Source: Smithella sp.
GTDB taxonomy: Bacteria; Desulfobacterota; Syntrophia; Syntrophales; Smithellaceae
Direction: 5' to 3'
DNA length: 49,299 nucleotides
NCBI GenBank assembly: GCA_012522275.1
Contig: JAAYKU010000289.1
Span: 1-49,299, forward strand
The notes under the pieces were generated by a model. The model saw only the letters and a program-made list of their open reading frames with translations, was not told the origin of the DNA and did not search any database. Positions 19,509 to 28,299 of this stretch are shown in pieces. Numbering within the stretch: the first letter of the stretch is position 1; the number at the start of each line of letters is the position of its first letter. A program made the translations under genes and the position numbers.

Positions 19509-20584
19509 TTGTCACCCATTTTCCTTAAGCCCAATCCAATGGCTACCGCACCGATTGTCTTGATGCTTTCGAGTTTTCCGGGATCGATATTTTTTTTGTT
19601 GTAATTTATTTTTATCAACGGATTTATCACTTCCGTTTCAATGTTCAATCGCTCCGACAGATGGCTTTTCAAACCGGCAATCCTGGATGAACCTCCACAC
19701 AGATAAACGTGCTTAATATAATCTCCACCGAATGTGGAGCGAAAATAATCAACTGATCTTTCGATTTCCGAACAAATAGGTTCCGCACACTCCAGTATCG
19801 CATTTCTCAGCTCAATATTATCGTCTTCGCCGCCGGAAATTCCGTCCACCTTCATGCTTTCCGCTTCTTCCGCAGATACCTGATACCGCTGCTGCAGGCC
19901 TTCTGTAATCGCATTTCCGGCCAGGGTGAAATCCCTGGTGAAAACGGACATCCCCCCCTTGATGACGTTGATGTTCGTCAGGCTCGCGCCGATATTGACA
20001 ATGACAATAATTTCGTTGCTTTCGTAGTCATAATTTTCCTCATACATGGTTTCCAGGGCAAAGGAATCTACATCCATAATCATGACATTCAGTCCGGCAG
20101 CCGTGATTGCATCGACATAACCGCTGACATCCGATTTTTTAGCGGCGACAATGATCACATCCATTTGATTGGGGTTGTATTCGTTGTCCCCGAGTATCTG
20201 GAAATCATAATTGACATCATTCATGTTGTCAAAAGGAAGGTATTTGCCGGCTTCATCGCGGATCAGTTCGCGCAGGTCTGTTTCTGCCATCTGGGCGAGG
20301 GTTACTTTTTTGACAATGACAGAATTGCCGGAAAGAGACGTGACAATCCCTTTTCCCCTGCAGCCGGAGTTACGGAAAAGTTCTTTGACCGTTGCCGTCA
20401 GCGCAACGGGATTTTCCAGAGCTCCTTCAACAATAACCCCCGGAGGAAGCGGAATCTGACGAAAACGGTTAAGAACGTAACCGCCCGACGCGCTGACAAT
20501 TTCTGCCAGCTTCAGGGAATTTGATCCGATATCCAGGCCAACAAGCTTTTTTTTGCCAGTAAATAATTCTTTCAAATCCATCAA
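19505..20584 (-). CDS. pilM: Type IV pilus assembly ATPase-fold protein
   Basis: KKLVGLDIGSNSLKLAEI, YLCGGSSRIAGL, actin-like fold motifs. Confidence 0.94.
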   Translation of the reverse strand: MMDLKELFTGKKKLVGLDIGSNSLKLAEIVSASGGYVLNRFRQIPLPPGVIVEGALENPVALTATVKELFRNSGCRGKGIVTSLSGNSVIVKKVTLAQMAETDLRELIRDEAGKYLPFDNMNDVNYDFQILGDNEYNPNQMDVIIVAAKKSDVSGYVDAITAAGLNVMIMDVDSFALETMYEENYDYESNEIIVIVNIGASLTNINVIKGGMSVFTRDFTLAGNAITEGLQQRYQVSAEEAESMKVDGISGGEDDNIELRNAILECAEPICSEIERSVDYFRSTFGGDYIKHVYLCGGSSRIAGLKSHLSERLNIETEVINPLIKINYNKKNIDPGKLESIKTIGAVAIGLGLRKMGDK

Positions 20585-20613
20585 AGCACCGTCAATCTTC
20601 TTAGATAATCACT

Positions 20614-20880
20614 TCATTTTGACAACTGGTAAACAATATCGCTTTCTTTGACCATGCCCAGCTCTCTTCTGGCAATTGACTCGATATACGCCGGGTCGCT
20701 TCTTAACAAAACTATCTTTTCCCCCAGTTCCCTGTTGTGCGCCTCCAAGGAGTGATTCTCGCCTTTGAGCTGCGCCAGTCTTTTCCCCATCAGATAGTTG
20801 TCAACCAGCCCCCTGTTGCCGAATGTTATGAGAAGAGCCATTAAAAACAAAAAGGCGATCAAATACCGGCCTATTTTCAT
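20614..20880 (-). CDS. ftsB: FtsB/DivIC septum formation initiator family protein
   Basis: Short TM plus coiled coil, LKGENHSLEAHNRELGEKIVLLRSDPAYIESIARRELGMV. Confidence 0.85.
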   Translation of the reverse strand: MKIGRYLIAFLFLMALLITFGNRGLVDNYLMGKRLAQLKGENHSLEAHNRELGEKIVLLRSDPAYIESIARRELGMVKESDIVYQLSK

Positions 20881-20924
20881 TGCTATGCATTGCCTCCACA
20901 CCCGGACCCATATTATCCATGCCT

Positions 20925-21185
20925 TTATTGGGGAAACACTTCTATGAAAGATTTTTTCAGAGCTTTGGCCACCTTTAATTTTGAGTTCTTCCGCGTAGGC
21001 AGCCCCTTTTCCATCTTCGCGATCGTCTGCGGCGTCAATTCCGCCCTCCTGGCAAGCTCGGATACGCTAAGCGGAATAGCCTCCCGAAACTTTCTAACCT
21101 TGTTTTTGGCGCTCTCATCCATAAACATTAAAGCAATTGTTTTCAATTTTTCCTTTATGGAACTATAATTAAAAGCAAAAGTCAA
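20925..21185 (-). CDS. XRE-family HTH regulator
   Basis: IPLSVSELARRAELTPQTIAKMEKGLPTRKNSKLKVAKAL HTH_3 pattern; start may be the internal MFMDES. Confidence 0.8.
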   Translation of the reverse strand: MTFAFNYSSIKEKLKTIALMFMDESAKNKVRKFREAIPLSVSELARRAELTPQTIAKMEKGLPTRKNSKLKVAKALKKSFIEVFPQ

Positions 21186-21394
21186 TAAAAAATGTTTAAT
21201 GATAATGAATTTTATTTAATCTTAATTAATTTTCGCCATCAATACAAAACATCATTGCTTTTTATATCGGACTTATGCAACAAAACATTAGGACAAAAAA
21301 GGTATTTTGTGACCACAATCACGACACCAAGTCTAAAATGTCTGTGTTTTTAATAATATCTGATGGTTACAAGATCAGCGCCCGGAGCGCAGGC

Positions 21395-22570
21395 TTAAAA
21401 TTCAACTGAAGGCAGGCTCTGCTGCGGTTCGCCCAGCAAAAATTTACCGCTTTTAATCCAGTCTTTAAGAAGGTTGGCAATTTGGTTGGCCTTATAGTAA
21501 CTGGAAAGAGGCGCTGTAATAACTTTTTTCCCGTCGATTGTGACGGCGCCGCTACGCAGTTCTTCATAGCTTACCTGGGCCACCGGCTTCATATTACCCT
21601 TCGGATAATCCATACTGTAGTCAAATACCTGCGTGTAGATGTCTGCGTCTTTGATCGAGGTATATCGCGCCATATCTTCGTCCAAAATGGGGATGGGTAC
21701 ACCGATACCCACGAAAAGAGAAACACCGTAGCCTAAAATACTGGCGCCGGTGATCCATTCCGGGCTCATTTCCTTCATATTGCCGATAACCGCAATGGTA
21801 CCCGCTCCTTCCGTCGGCACGCCGTTGGCGCTGCGCATCACATGCGGGTTGTGCTGCGTGCCGGGCCAGGCGATAAATCCCTGGGCGCCACCTAAAAATA
21901 TCCTGGTTCCGACACCTATCGTACGGTAATAAGGATCGTTAAAAAGTGGGCTGAGCTGCCCGGATGTGGAGTAGGAAGCATTGGCCATACGGGGACGCAG
22001 CATTCCCATGTAAGTGTAGATCGTTTTGTCCGACAGGTTCACCGCACAATTATAGTTTTGATAGGCGTTGCGCGGATTGAATAAAAAGGCGTCCCTCAGA
22101 TCACCAATGGTAATGTTTTTCTCGAATTTACGTGCCGGATAACAGTCGGTCCCGTAGCCTTCGGCCCTCAACCGCACCGCATTGCCGGCAATCAGGTCTT
22201 CAATTACGTGACCGCCTCCGTAATTGAATTCGCCCGGATAGACGCTGTTGAGCGGATCCCCCTGCGCCACTTCCGTAGCGCCCAAGTAGCAGTCGACGGC
22301 GGCGATACCGCCATACGCCAGGACGTCATTGAGCCAGACCTGCGAAGCGCGGATACGCGGCGAGGTATGACCGAAATTCAAAAATGCCCCCGATGAGCAC
22401 ATAGCGCCGAATGTTCCGGTCGTCACAACGTCAACCCTGTGCGCCGCCTCGACATCGCCGTGACGCTCCACAATATCGATCATTTCTTCCGCCGTCACCA
22501 CAACGGCGCGACCCCGCCGGATCTTTTCGTTTATCTCTTGAAACGACTTATTGACTTTGTGTTTTTTCAT
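21395..22570 (-). CDS. DUF39 homocysteine biosynthesis family protein
   Basis: VVTTGTFGAMCSSGAFLNFGH and YPGEFNYGGGHVIEDL motifs; 391 aa. Confidence 0.85.
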   Translation of the reverse strand: MKKHKVNKSFQEINEKIRRGRAVVVTAEEMIDIVERHGDVEAAHRVDVVTTGTFGAMCSSGAFLNFGHTSPRIRASQVWLNDVLAYGGIAAVDCYLGATEVAQGDPLNSVYPGEFNYGGGHVIEDLIAGNAVRLRAEGYGTDCYPARKFEKNITIGDLRDAFLFNPRNAYQNYNCAVNLSDKTIYTYMGMLRPRMANASYSTSGQLSPLFNDPYYRTIGVGTRIFLGGAQGFIAWPGTQHNPHVMRSANGVPTEGAGTIAVIGNMKEMSPEWITGASILGYGVSLFVGIGVPIPILDEDMARYTSIKDADIYTQVFDYSMDYPKGNMKPVAQVSYEELRSGAVTIDGKKVITAPLSSYYKANQIANLLKDWIKSGKFLLGEPQQSLPSVEF

Positions 22571-22643
22571 GGGCCGGGTTTATCGATGAAATTTTTTGTT
22601 TTTCATATCACATTTAAAGGCAAATGCAAAACGCAAAGGGAAA

Positions 22644-23087
22644 TCATGTGTGCCCGAAACCGCCGTCGCCTCTTTCTGTCGGAGTGAGATTGACGGCTTC
22701 AACCCATTGCACGCGGCAGACGCGCTGAACCACCATCTGCGCCAGGCGCATGCCTCTTTTGACCGCAAACGGCCGCGCACCGTGATTGATAACGACGAGC
22801 GCGATCTCGCCGCGGTAATCCGCATCGATGGTGCCGGGAGAATTCAAAAGTGTGACCCCCTGATGAACGGCCAGGCCGCTGCGCGGCCTGATCTGCGCCT
22901 CATAACCTTCCGGCAGCATAACGGCAATGCCCGTCGGAATTTTAGCGCGCTCGCCGGGTGAAATGATCTGTTCGTCAGCCACAGCGGCACAAATATCCAT
23001 CCCCGCCGCCTGCACGGTCATATAAGCCGGCAGGGGAATATCTTCGTTGCCGGCCGTTTTCTGAATATGTATCCGTATGGTTTCCAT
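22644..23087 (-). CDS. dut: dUTP diphosphatase
   Basis: AGMDICA, RSGLAVHQGVTLLNSPGTIDADYRGEI, RMAQ-like RLAQMVV, GDGGFGHT. Confidence 0.94.
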   Translation of the reverse strand: METIRIHIQKTAGNEDIPLPAYMTVQAAGMDICAAVADEQIISPGERAKIPTGIAVMLPEGYEAQIRPRSGLAVHQGVTLLNSPGTIDADYRGEIALVVINHGARPFAVKRGMRLAQMVVQRVCRVQWVEAVNLTPTERGDGGFGHT

Positions 23088-23093
23088 GAATGA

Positions 23094-23126
23094 TAAAATC
23101 CGTGCCCGCATTTGTGCGGGCACGGA
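23094..23126 (-). terminator. Terminator downstream of pnp
   Basis: TCCGTGCCCGCA-caaa-TGCGGGCACGGA followed by TTTTAT on the minus strand. Confidence 0.75.
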
Positions 23127-23137
23127 CCTGTCATCTA

Positions 23138-25255
23138 TTACACTTCTGCGCCGAGCGCTTCTTTACGGCTGAGGCGAATCTTGCCCTGCTTGTCGACTTC
23201 CAGAACCTTGACCATAACCTCATCGCCCTCCTGAAGCACGTCCGTGACTTTAGCGATTCGTTCCTTGGCGATTTGAGATATATGCAGCAGGCCTTCCGTT
23301 CCAGGCAGAATCTCGACAAAAGCACCGAAATCAACAATCTTTTTGACCGTGCCGCGATAAATCTTCCCGACCTCCGCCTCTTCGGTCAGCCATTTGACCA
23401 TCGCCACGGCGCGCGCCGCCATTTCCGCATCCGCAGACGCGATGGTCACCGTGCCGTCATCTTCAACGTCAATGGTAACGCCTGTCTCGCTTATGATCTG
23501 GCGAATGTTCTTACCTCCCGAACCGATCACCGTCCGTACCTGGTCTTCCTTAACTTTGACGGTCGTGATCCGCGGTGCATACATAGAAATATCCGGACGG
23601 GGAGCGCTCAACGTTTCACGAAGCTTGCCGATGATGAGCAACCGTCCGTCACGCGCCTGGACCAGCGCCTGGCGTAGAATATCCTCTGTGAGGCCGTCGA
23701 TTTTAATGTCCATCTGCATCGCGGTAACTCCTTTTTCCGTACCGCAGACTTTAAAGTCCATATCGCCGGCGTGGTCCTCATCACCCAGAATGTCGGACAG
23801 AATCACCACTTTATCTCCCTCCTTGAGCAGGCCCATGGCGATGCCGGCGACTATATCCCGCACAGGCACGCCCCCGTCCATCAGACACAAAATTCCACCG
23901 CAGACAGTAGCCATGGACGACGACCCGTTGGAAGAGAGGATCTCGGAAACAATCCGTATCGTGTAGGGAAACTGCTCCGCCGTCGGCAGCACGGGAACGA
24001 GTGCTTTGCGCGCCAGCGCTCCGTGGCCTATTTCCCTGCGCCCGGGGGACCTCAAGGGTCTGGCCTCGCCCACGCTGTACGGAGGGAAATTGTAATGCAG
24101 CATAAACGAACGGAGCTCTTCACCGCCGACATAGTCCATTCTCTGTTCATCTGAAGACGTCCCCAGGGTCAGAGCGGTCAGGGCCTGCGTCTCGCCGCGG
24201 TTGAACAGAGCCGACCCGTGGGTACGGGGCAGAATGCCGACCTCGCTGCTGATCGGACGGATGTCCGTGGATGACCTGCCGTCAATCCTCTTTTTATCAT
24301 TTAAGATCATGTCGCGCAGAATACGTGATTCCAGTTGCTCGATGATGGCCGCGACCTTCTTGCAAAGGATCGGATCATCACCGCCGATGCTTTTGACTGC
24401 CGCTTCCCGAACCTCTCCAAGCTTCCCCTGGCGCTCCAGCTTGCGCGGCATATCGTAGCCTTCCCGCAGCCCCGGCAGAGCCGCCTCGCTCACCTTCGCT
24501 ATCAGAGCCTCGTCAGGTGTTTCTTCCTGCACCGCACGCTTGGCCTTCCCGACCACCTCGCTTACCTGGTCCTGCAGGTCAATTATCGGTCGGACAGCTT
24601 CCAGGCCGAATTTGATGGCTTCGATAATGACATCTTCCGTCACCTCTTTGGCCTCCCCTTCCATCATCACCAGCTCCACGTCGTAGGGACGCCCGGCACT
24701 GCCCGGCACTGCCTTGCGGCCTACCAGAAAAAGGCTCATCTCGCTTTCCAGCATCTGCTGTGCGGAAGCGTTGGCCACCAGTTCACCATTGATACGTCCG
24801 ACGCGCACGCCGGCTATCGGACCTTTGAAAGGGATGTCCGATATCCCGAGTGCGGCCGAAGCGCCGACCATGGCGGCTACATCCGCGTCGTTTTCCTTGT
24901 CCACTGAAAGCAGTGTGGCCACCAGTTGCGTCTCGCAATGGTAGTCTTTGGGAAACAAAGGACGGATCGCCCGGTCAATGATTCGTGAGGTTAAAATCTC
25001 GTGCTCATTGGGGCGCCCCTCCCGCTTGAAAAAGCCACCGGGAATTTTTCCGGCGGCAAAAGTCATTTCCTGATAATCCACCGTGAGCGGCAAGAAATCC
25101 ACTCCCTCGCGCGCGATTCTCGATGAAACAGCCGTCACCAGCACGACCGTGTCGCCATAGCTTACCAGCACAGAACCGTCTGCCTGCGCCGCCACATAAT
25201 TTGTTTTGATCGTGAAATTTCGTCCTGCGAAATCCATGCTGAATGTGTTATTCAT
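23138..25255 (-). CDS. pnp: Polynucleotide phosphorylase
   Basis: GGFFKREGRPNEHEILTSRIIDRAIRPLFP, KH and S1 domains at the C-terminus; 705 aa. Confidence 0.98.
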   Translation of the reverse strand: MNNTFSMDFAGRNFTIKTNYVAAQADGSVLVSYGDTVVLVTAVSSRIAREGVDFLPLTVDYQEMTFAAGKIPGGFFKREGRPNEHEILTSRIIDRAIRPLFPKDYHCETQLVATLLSVDKENDADVAAMVGASAALGISDIPFKGPIAGVRVGRINGELVANASAQQMLESEMSLFLVGRKAVPGSAGRPYDVELVMMEGEAKEVTEDVIIEAIKFGLEAVRPIIDLQDQVSEVVGKAKRAVQEETPDEALIAKVSEAALPGLREGYDMPRKLERQGKLGEVREAAVKSIGGDDPILCKKVAAIIEQLESRILRDMILNDKKRIDGRSSTDIRPISSEVGILPRTHGSALFNRGETQALTALTLGTSSDEQRMDYVGGEELRSFMLHYNFPPYSVGEARPLRSPGRREIGHGALARKALVPVLPTAEQFPYTIRIVSEILSSNGSSSMATVCGGILCLMDGGVPVRDIVAGIAMGLLKEGDKVVILSDILGDEDHAGDMDFKVCGTEKGVTAMQMDIKIDGLTEDILRQALVQARDGRLLIIGKLRETLSAPRPDISMYAPRITTVKVKEDQVRTVIGSGGKNIRQIISETGVTIDVEDDGTVTIASADAEMAARAVAMVKWLTEEAEVGKIYRGTVKKIVDFGAFVEILPGTEGLLHISQIAKERIAKVTDVLQEGDEVMVKVLEVDKQGKIRLSRKEALGAEV

Positions 25256-25298
25256 TCAATTTCCTCCATCTTTTCTGATTGTTGTCCGAGGCAGAAAA

Positions 25299-25384
25299 TT
25301 CAAGGGCGAAACGCAAAAGCCGATTGGCGCGGGCATTGTTTGGTGCTTGTCCGGCCGGTCGCGCTTTTTCCTTCCGCCCTTGAA
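25299..25384 (-). promoter_or_regulatory. Long stem-loop between rpsO and pnp
   Basis: TTCAAGGGCG (25299-25308) pairs with CGCCCTTGAA (25375-25384), with an inner AAAAGC/GCTTTT helix. Confidence 0.6.
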
Positions 25385-25392
25385 TATGTTTG

Positions 25393-25659
25393 CTATTTTC
25401 TGAGACCCAGACGTTTGATTATGCTTCTGTACCGCTCGACATCATTGTCCTTGATGTAATTGAGCAGCCTTCTTCTTTGCCCTACCAGTTTCAAAAGCCC
25501 ACGTCGGGAATGATGGTCCTTCTGATGAGATTTGAAATGTTCGGTCAGATATTCAATTCTGGCGCTCAGCAGAGCGATTTGCACCTCAGGTGATCCCGTA
25601 TCCTTCTCATGTGTCCTGTAGTCTTCAATTAATGCCCTTCTCTTTTCCGAAGTTAACAC
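25393..25659 (-). CDS. rpsO: 30S ribosomal protein S15
   Basis: [53 protein letters not shown]. Confidence 0.98.
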   Translation of the reverse strand: MLTSEKRRALIEDYRTHEKDTGSPEVQIALLSARIEYLTEHFKSHQKDHHSRRGLLKLVGQRRRLLNYIKDNDVERYRSIIKRLGLRK

Positions 25660-25710
25660 GTCCGTACCTCCCTTTTGTTGATTCCTTATTTCTCAGTTCT
25701 CTTTAACAGG

Positions 25711-26640
25711 TTATTTAAATACCCTCAACAGCCTGGCCGCCTGCGTATTTTCCTTCCCGCGGCTTATCTCTACAGCCGGCATCTGCATTTCGGCCAGGGC
25801 AACCAGCTCACCGTTGGGACCGGTAAACTTTATCATATCTCCGACGACAAGGAAAGAATGAACATTGTGCCGGAGCATATGGGCATCCGGTTGAAAACCG
25901 TCCCGCAGCCTGCGCGCCGTCGAATCATCAACGACAACGGCAGGGATATAAGGCACAGACTCCTGCATGGACAGCATCCGGTCCAGTAGTTCCTTTCTCT
26001 TCTCTTCACCTTCACCCGCCACCAAAGACACGGCCATACTTTCCGTAAAAGGTCCGCTTTTCACTCTTCGCAACCGGCAAAGGCACGCGCCGCATCCGAG
26101 TGCCTGTCCCGCGTCGGAGCAAATCGTCCTGATGTACGTCCCCGCGGAGCAGACAATGTCGAACGTCACATGAGGGTAGTCAATCTCCCTCACCTTCAAG
26201 TCGAAAACCTCAACTTCACGCACGGTGCGCTCTGGAAATTCGCCGGCCCGCGCGTACCGATACAGGGGCTTTCCCTTGTATTTGACGGCCGAAAAAGCCG
26301 GGGGCAGCTGTTTGATTTTACCTGCAAACCCGGCAAGTGTTTTTATTATCTCCTCCTGGCGGGGCATGAGCTCACAGCGGCCGGTAATTTTTCCTTCCGT
26401 GTCCTGCGTGTCTGTCTGCACCCCCAAGAGCATGACCGCCCGGTACGTTTTATCGGCCACGGATAAAAACTGCGCCAGCTTTGTCGCCTCGTTTACGCAG
26501 ACAGGCAAAACACCTGTCGCCATCGGATCGAGCGTACCGAGATGTCCTGCCTTCCGGGCGCGCAGGATCCTTTTTACTTTCGCCACGACATCATGGGAAG
26601 TGCACCCGGCCGGTTTGTCTATCACCACGATGCCGTTCAT
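25711..26640 (-). CDS. truB: tRNA pseudouridine(55) synthase
   Basis: GIVVIDKPAGCTSHDVV, GHLGTLDPMATGVLPV, CSAGTYIRTI. Confidence 0.97.
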   Translation of the reverse strand: MNGIVVIDKPAGCTSHDVVAKVKRILRARKAGHLGTLDPMATGVLPVCVNEATKLAQFLSVADKTYRAVMLLGVQTDTQDTEGKITGRCELMPRQEEIIKTLAGFAGKIKQLPPAFSAVKYKGKPLYRYARAGEFPERTVREVEVFDLKVREIDYPHVTFDIVCSAGTYIRTICSDAGQALGCGACLCRLRRVKSGPFTESMAVSLVAGEGEEKRKELLDRMLSMQESVPYIPAVVVDDSTARRLRDGFQPDAHMLRHNVHSFLVVGDMIKFTGPNGELVALAEMQMPAVEISRGKENTQAARLLRVFK

Positions 26641-26646
26641 AAAACT

Positions 26647-27597
26647 CTATAATTCCTTGACCGCTTCGTATATCAGCGCTTTCACCACCTCAATATTGCC
26701 GCTTATCCGGCAGGCGGCGGCATTGGTGTGCCCCCCGCCCCCGAACCTGCCGGCTATTTTCTCCACATTGACTCTGCCTTTGGACCTCAGGCTCACCTTG
26801 AATTTCTCCTCTTCCATCTGCGTGTATAAAACGGCAATATCGATTCCCCTGACCGTCCGCGGCACGTCGACAAATCCTTCCGTGTGATCCATCGTCGCCC
26901 CCGCCCGGCGCAGGTGCTCGAAGGTGACCGTCATGGAGGCAATCCTGTTTTCCAGGTCAATTTCGACCGTTTCCATCGCCGCCGCCAGCAGCTTCAGCTT
27001 TGCCGGCGAATCACTCTCATAGATATTTTCGGAAATCCATTGCGGGCTGGCCCCGCCTTCTACGAGGTCTCCCGCCGCCCTGAGCGTGTCGCGTCCGGTA
27101 TTGGAATAGCGGAAACCGCCTGTGTCCGTCAAAATAGCCGCGTACAGATTTGTGCAGATATCACTGGTCATCTGTGCGTTCATGGCCTTCATCAGGCGGT
27201 ACAGAAGCTCGCCGGTGGAGCTGGCCTTTGGATCGAGCATGCTCAATCTGGTAAATCCCCCGTTGGAAACATGGTGATCAATGTTGATGAGAGTCTTGAT
27301 TTCCGTCAGGTAAGGAAGAATGCTCCCGACCCGCTCCGCTTCTGAACAGTCCAGAATGAATCCCACATCATATTCTTCAGGGTTGTCTACAGTGTGAACG
27401 ATATATTCAGCGGCGGGCAAAAACCGGTATTGCTCGGGTGTTGGATCCTGATTGCACACGACAGCCTGCTTCCCCAGCCCTTTCAGCATCAAATACAAAG
27501 CCAGCTCCGAGCCGAGTGCATCTCCGTCTAGCCGCACATGCGACGTTATGAAAAATCTATTCCCGGATTGAATGGCCGTCTTTATTTCTTCAACCAT
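26647..27597 (-). CDS. nrnA: DHH/DHHA1 oligoribonuclease / pAp phosphatase
   Basis: TSHVRLDGDALGSELAL, NIDHHVSN, RFGGGGHTNAAAC; start placed at MVEEIK. Confidence 0.92.
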   Translation of the reverse strand: MVEEIKTAIQSGNRFFITSHVRLDGDALGSELALYLMLKGLGKQAVVCNQDPTPEQYRFLPAAEYIVHTVDNPEEYDVGFILDCSEAERVGSILPYLTEIKTLINIDHHVSNGGFTRLSMLDPKASSTGELLYRLMKAMNAQMTSDICTNLYAAILTDTGGFRYSNTGRDTLRAAGDLVEGGASPQWISENIYESDSPAKLKLLAAAMETVEIDLENRIASMTVTFEHLRRAGATMDHTEGFVDVPRTVRGIDIAVLYTQMEEEKFKVSLRSKGRVNVEKIAGRFGGGGHTNAAACRISGNIEVVKALIYEAVKEL

Positions 27598-27949
27598 CAC
27601 TTTCGTCCTCTTCGGCGATCTGTGCGAGCAGTTTTTCAATGCGGCTGCCGTAGGCGAATGACTTGTCATGCACAAAAATAATTTCCGGCACCGAACGCAG
27701 CCGCAGGCGGCTCCCCAGCTCACGGCGTACAAATCCTCTGGCCCTGCTTAAACCCTCTTGAATATCTTTGCCGCACTCGTCCTTGCCCATTTCTACAAAG
27801 TATATCCGGGCGCTTTGCAGGTCATCTGACATTTTGACGCCCGTGACCGTCACGGCCTGCAGTCGGGGGTCCTTGACCGCCTTAAGCAGAATATCGGACA
27901 TTTCTTTCATGACCAGTTCACCGACTCTATCCGCCCTTTTAAAAGTCAT
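27590..27949 (-). CDS. rbfA: Ribosome-binding factor A
   Basis: RADRVGELVMKEMSDIL, RSVPEIIFVHDKSF; operon position. Confidence 0.94.
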   Translation of the reverse strand: MTFKRADRVGELVMKEMSDILLKAVKDPRLQAVTVTGVKMSDDLQSARIYFVEMGKDECGKDIQEGLSRARGFVRRELGSRLRLRSVPEIIFVHDKSFAYGSRIEKLLAQIAEEDESDG

Positions 27950-28277
27950 CGTACTTACCTGTTTCCCAATCCGCGGCTTCGAGAAAATCAGAAACGACCA
28001 TCAATTCGACTTTAGATGAGATCACCTCGGCAACCTTCAGTGCATCGATAAACCGCAACAAGTGCTCGACCTTGCCGTTGACAAAGCGCGATTCATTTCC
28101 TGTGATCGCAAAACCTATTTGCGCTGACCGGTGGCTGTCAAGGTCTCCTACCTGTGAGATGGAAATATTAAACTCATTTTGCACGCGCTTTAAGATTTTA
28201 TTTAAAACGCTTTTTTTTTCCTTCAAAGAGCCGGACATGGGAATCCGCAATTGAATTATACCGTAGGCGATCACCAT
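27939..28277 (-). CDS. DUF503 (YlxP-like) protein
   Basis: SGSLKEKKSVLNKILKRVQNEFNISISQVGDLDSHRSAQIGFAI. Confidence 0.9.
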   Translation of the reverse strand: MVIAYGIIQLRIPMSGSLKEKKSVLNKILKRVQNEFNISISQVGDLDSHRSAQIGFAITGNESRFVNGKVEHLLRFIDALKVAEVISSKVELMVVSDFLEAADWETGKYDDF

Positions 28278-28299
28278 AATGGTTCATCAAAAGACTGCC

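Noticed and set aside
23088-23123. N-terminal extension of the dut ORF
   Set aside because: Overlaps the perfect 12-bp pnp terminator; METIRIHIQ at about 23087 is the sensible start.
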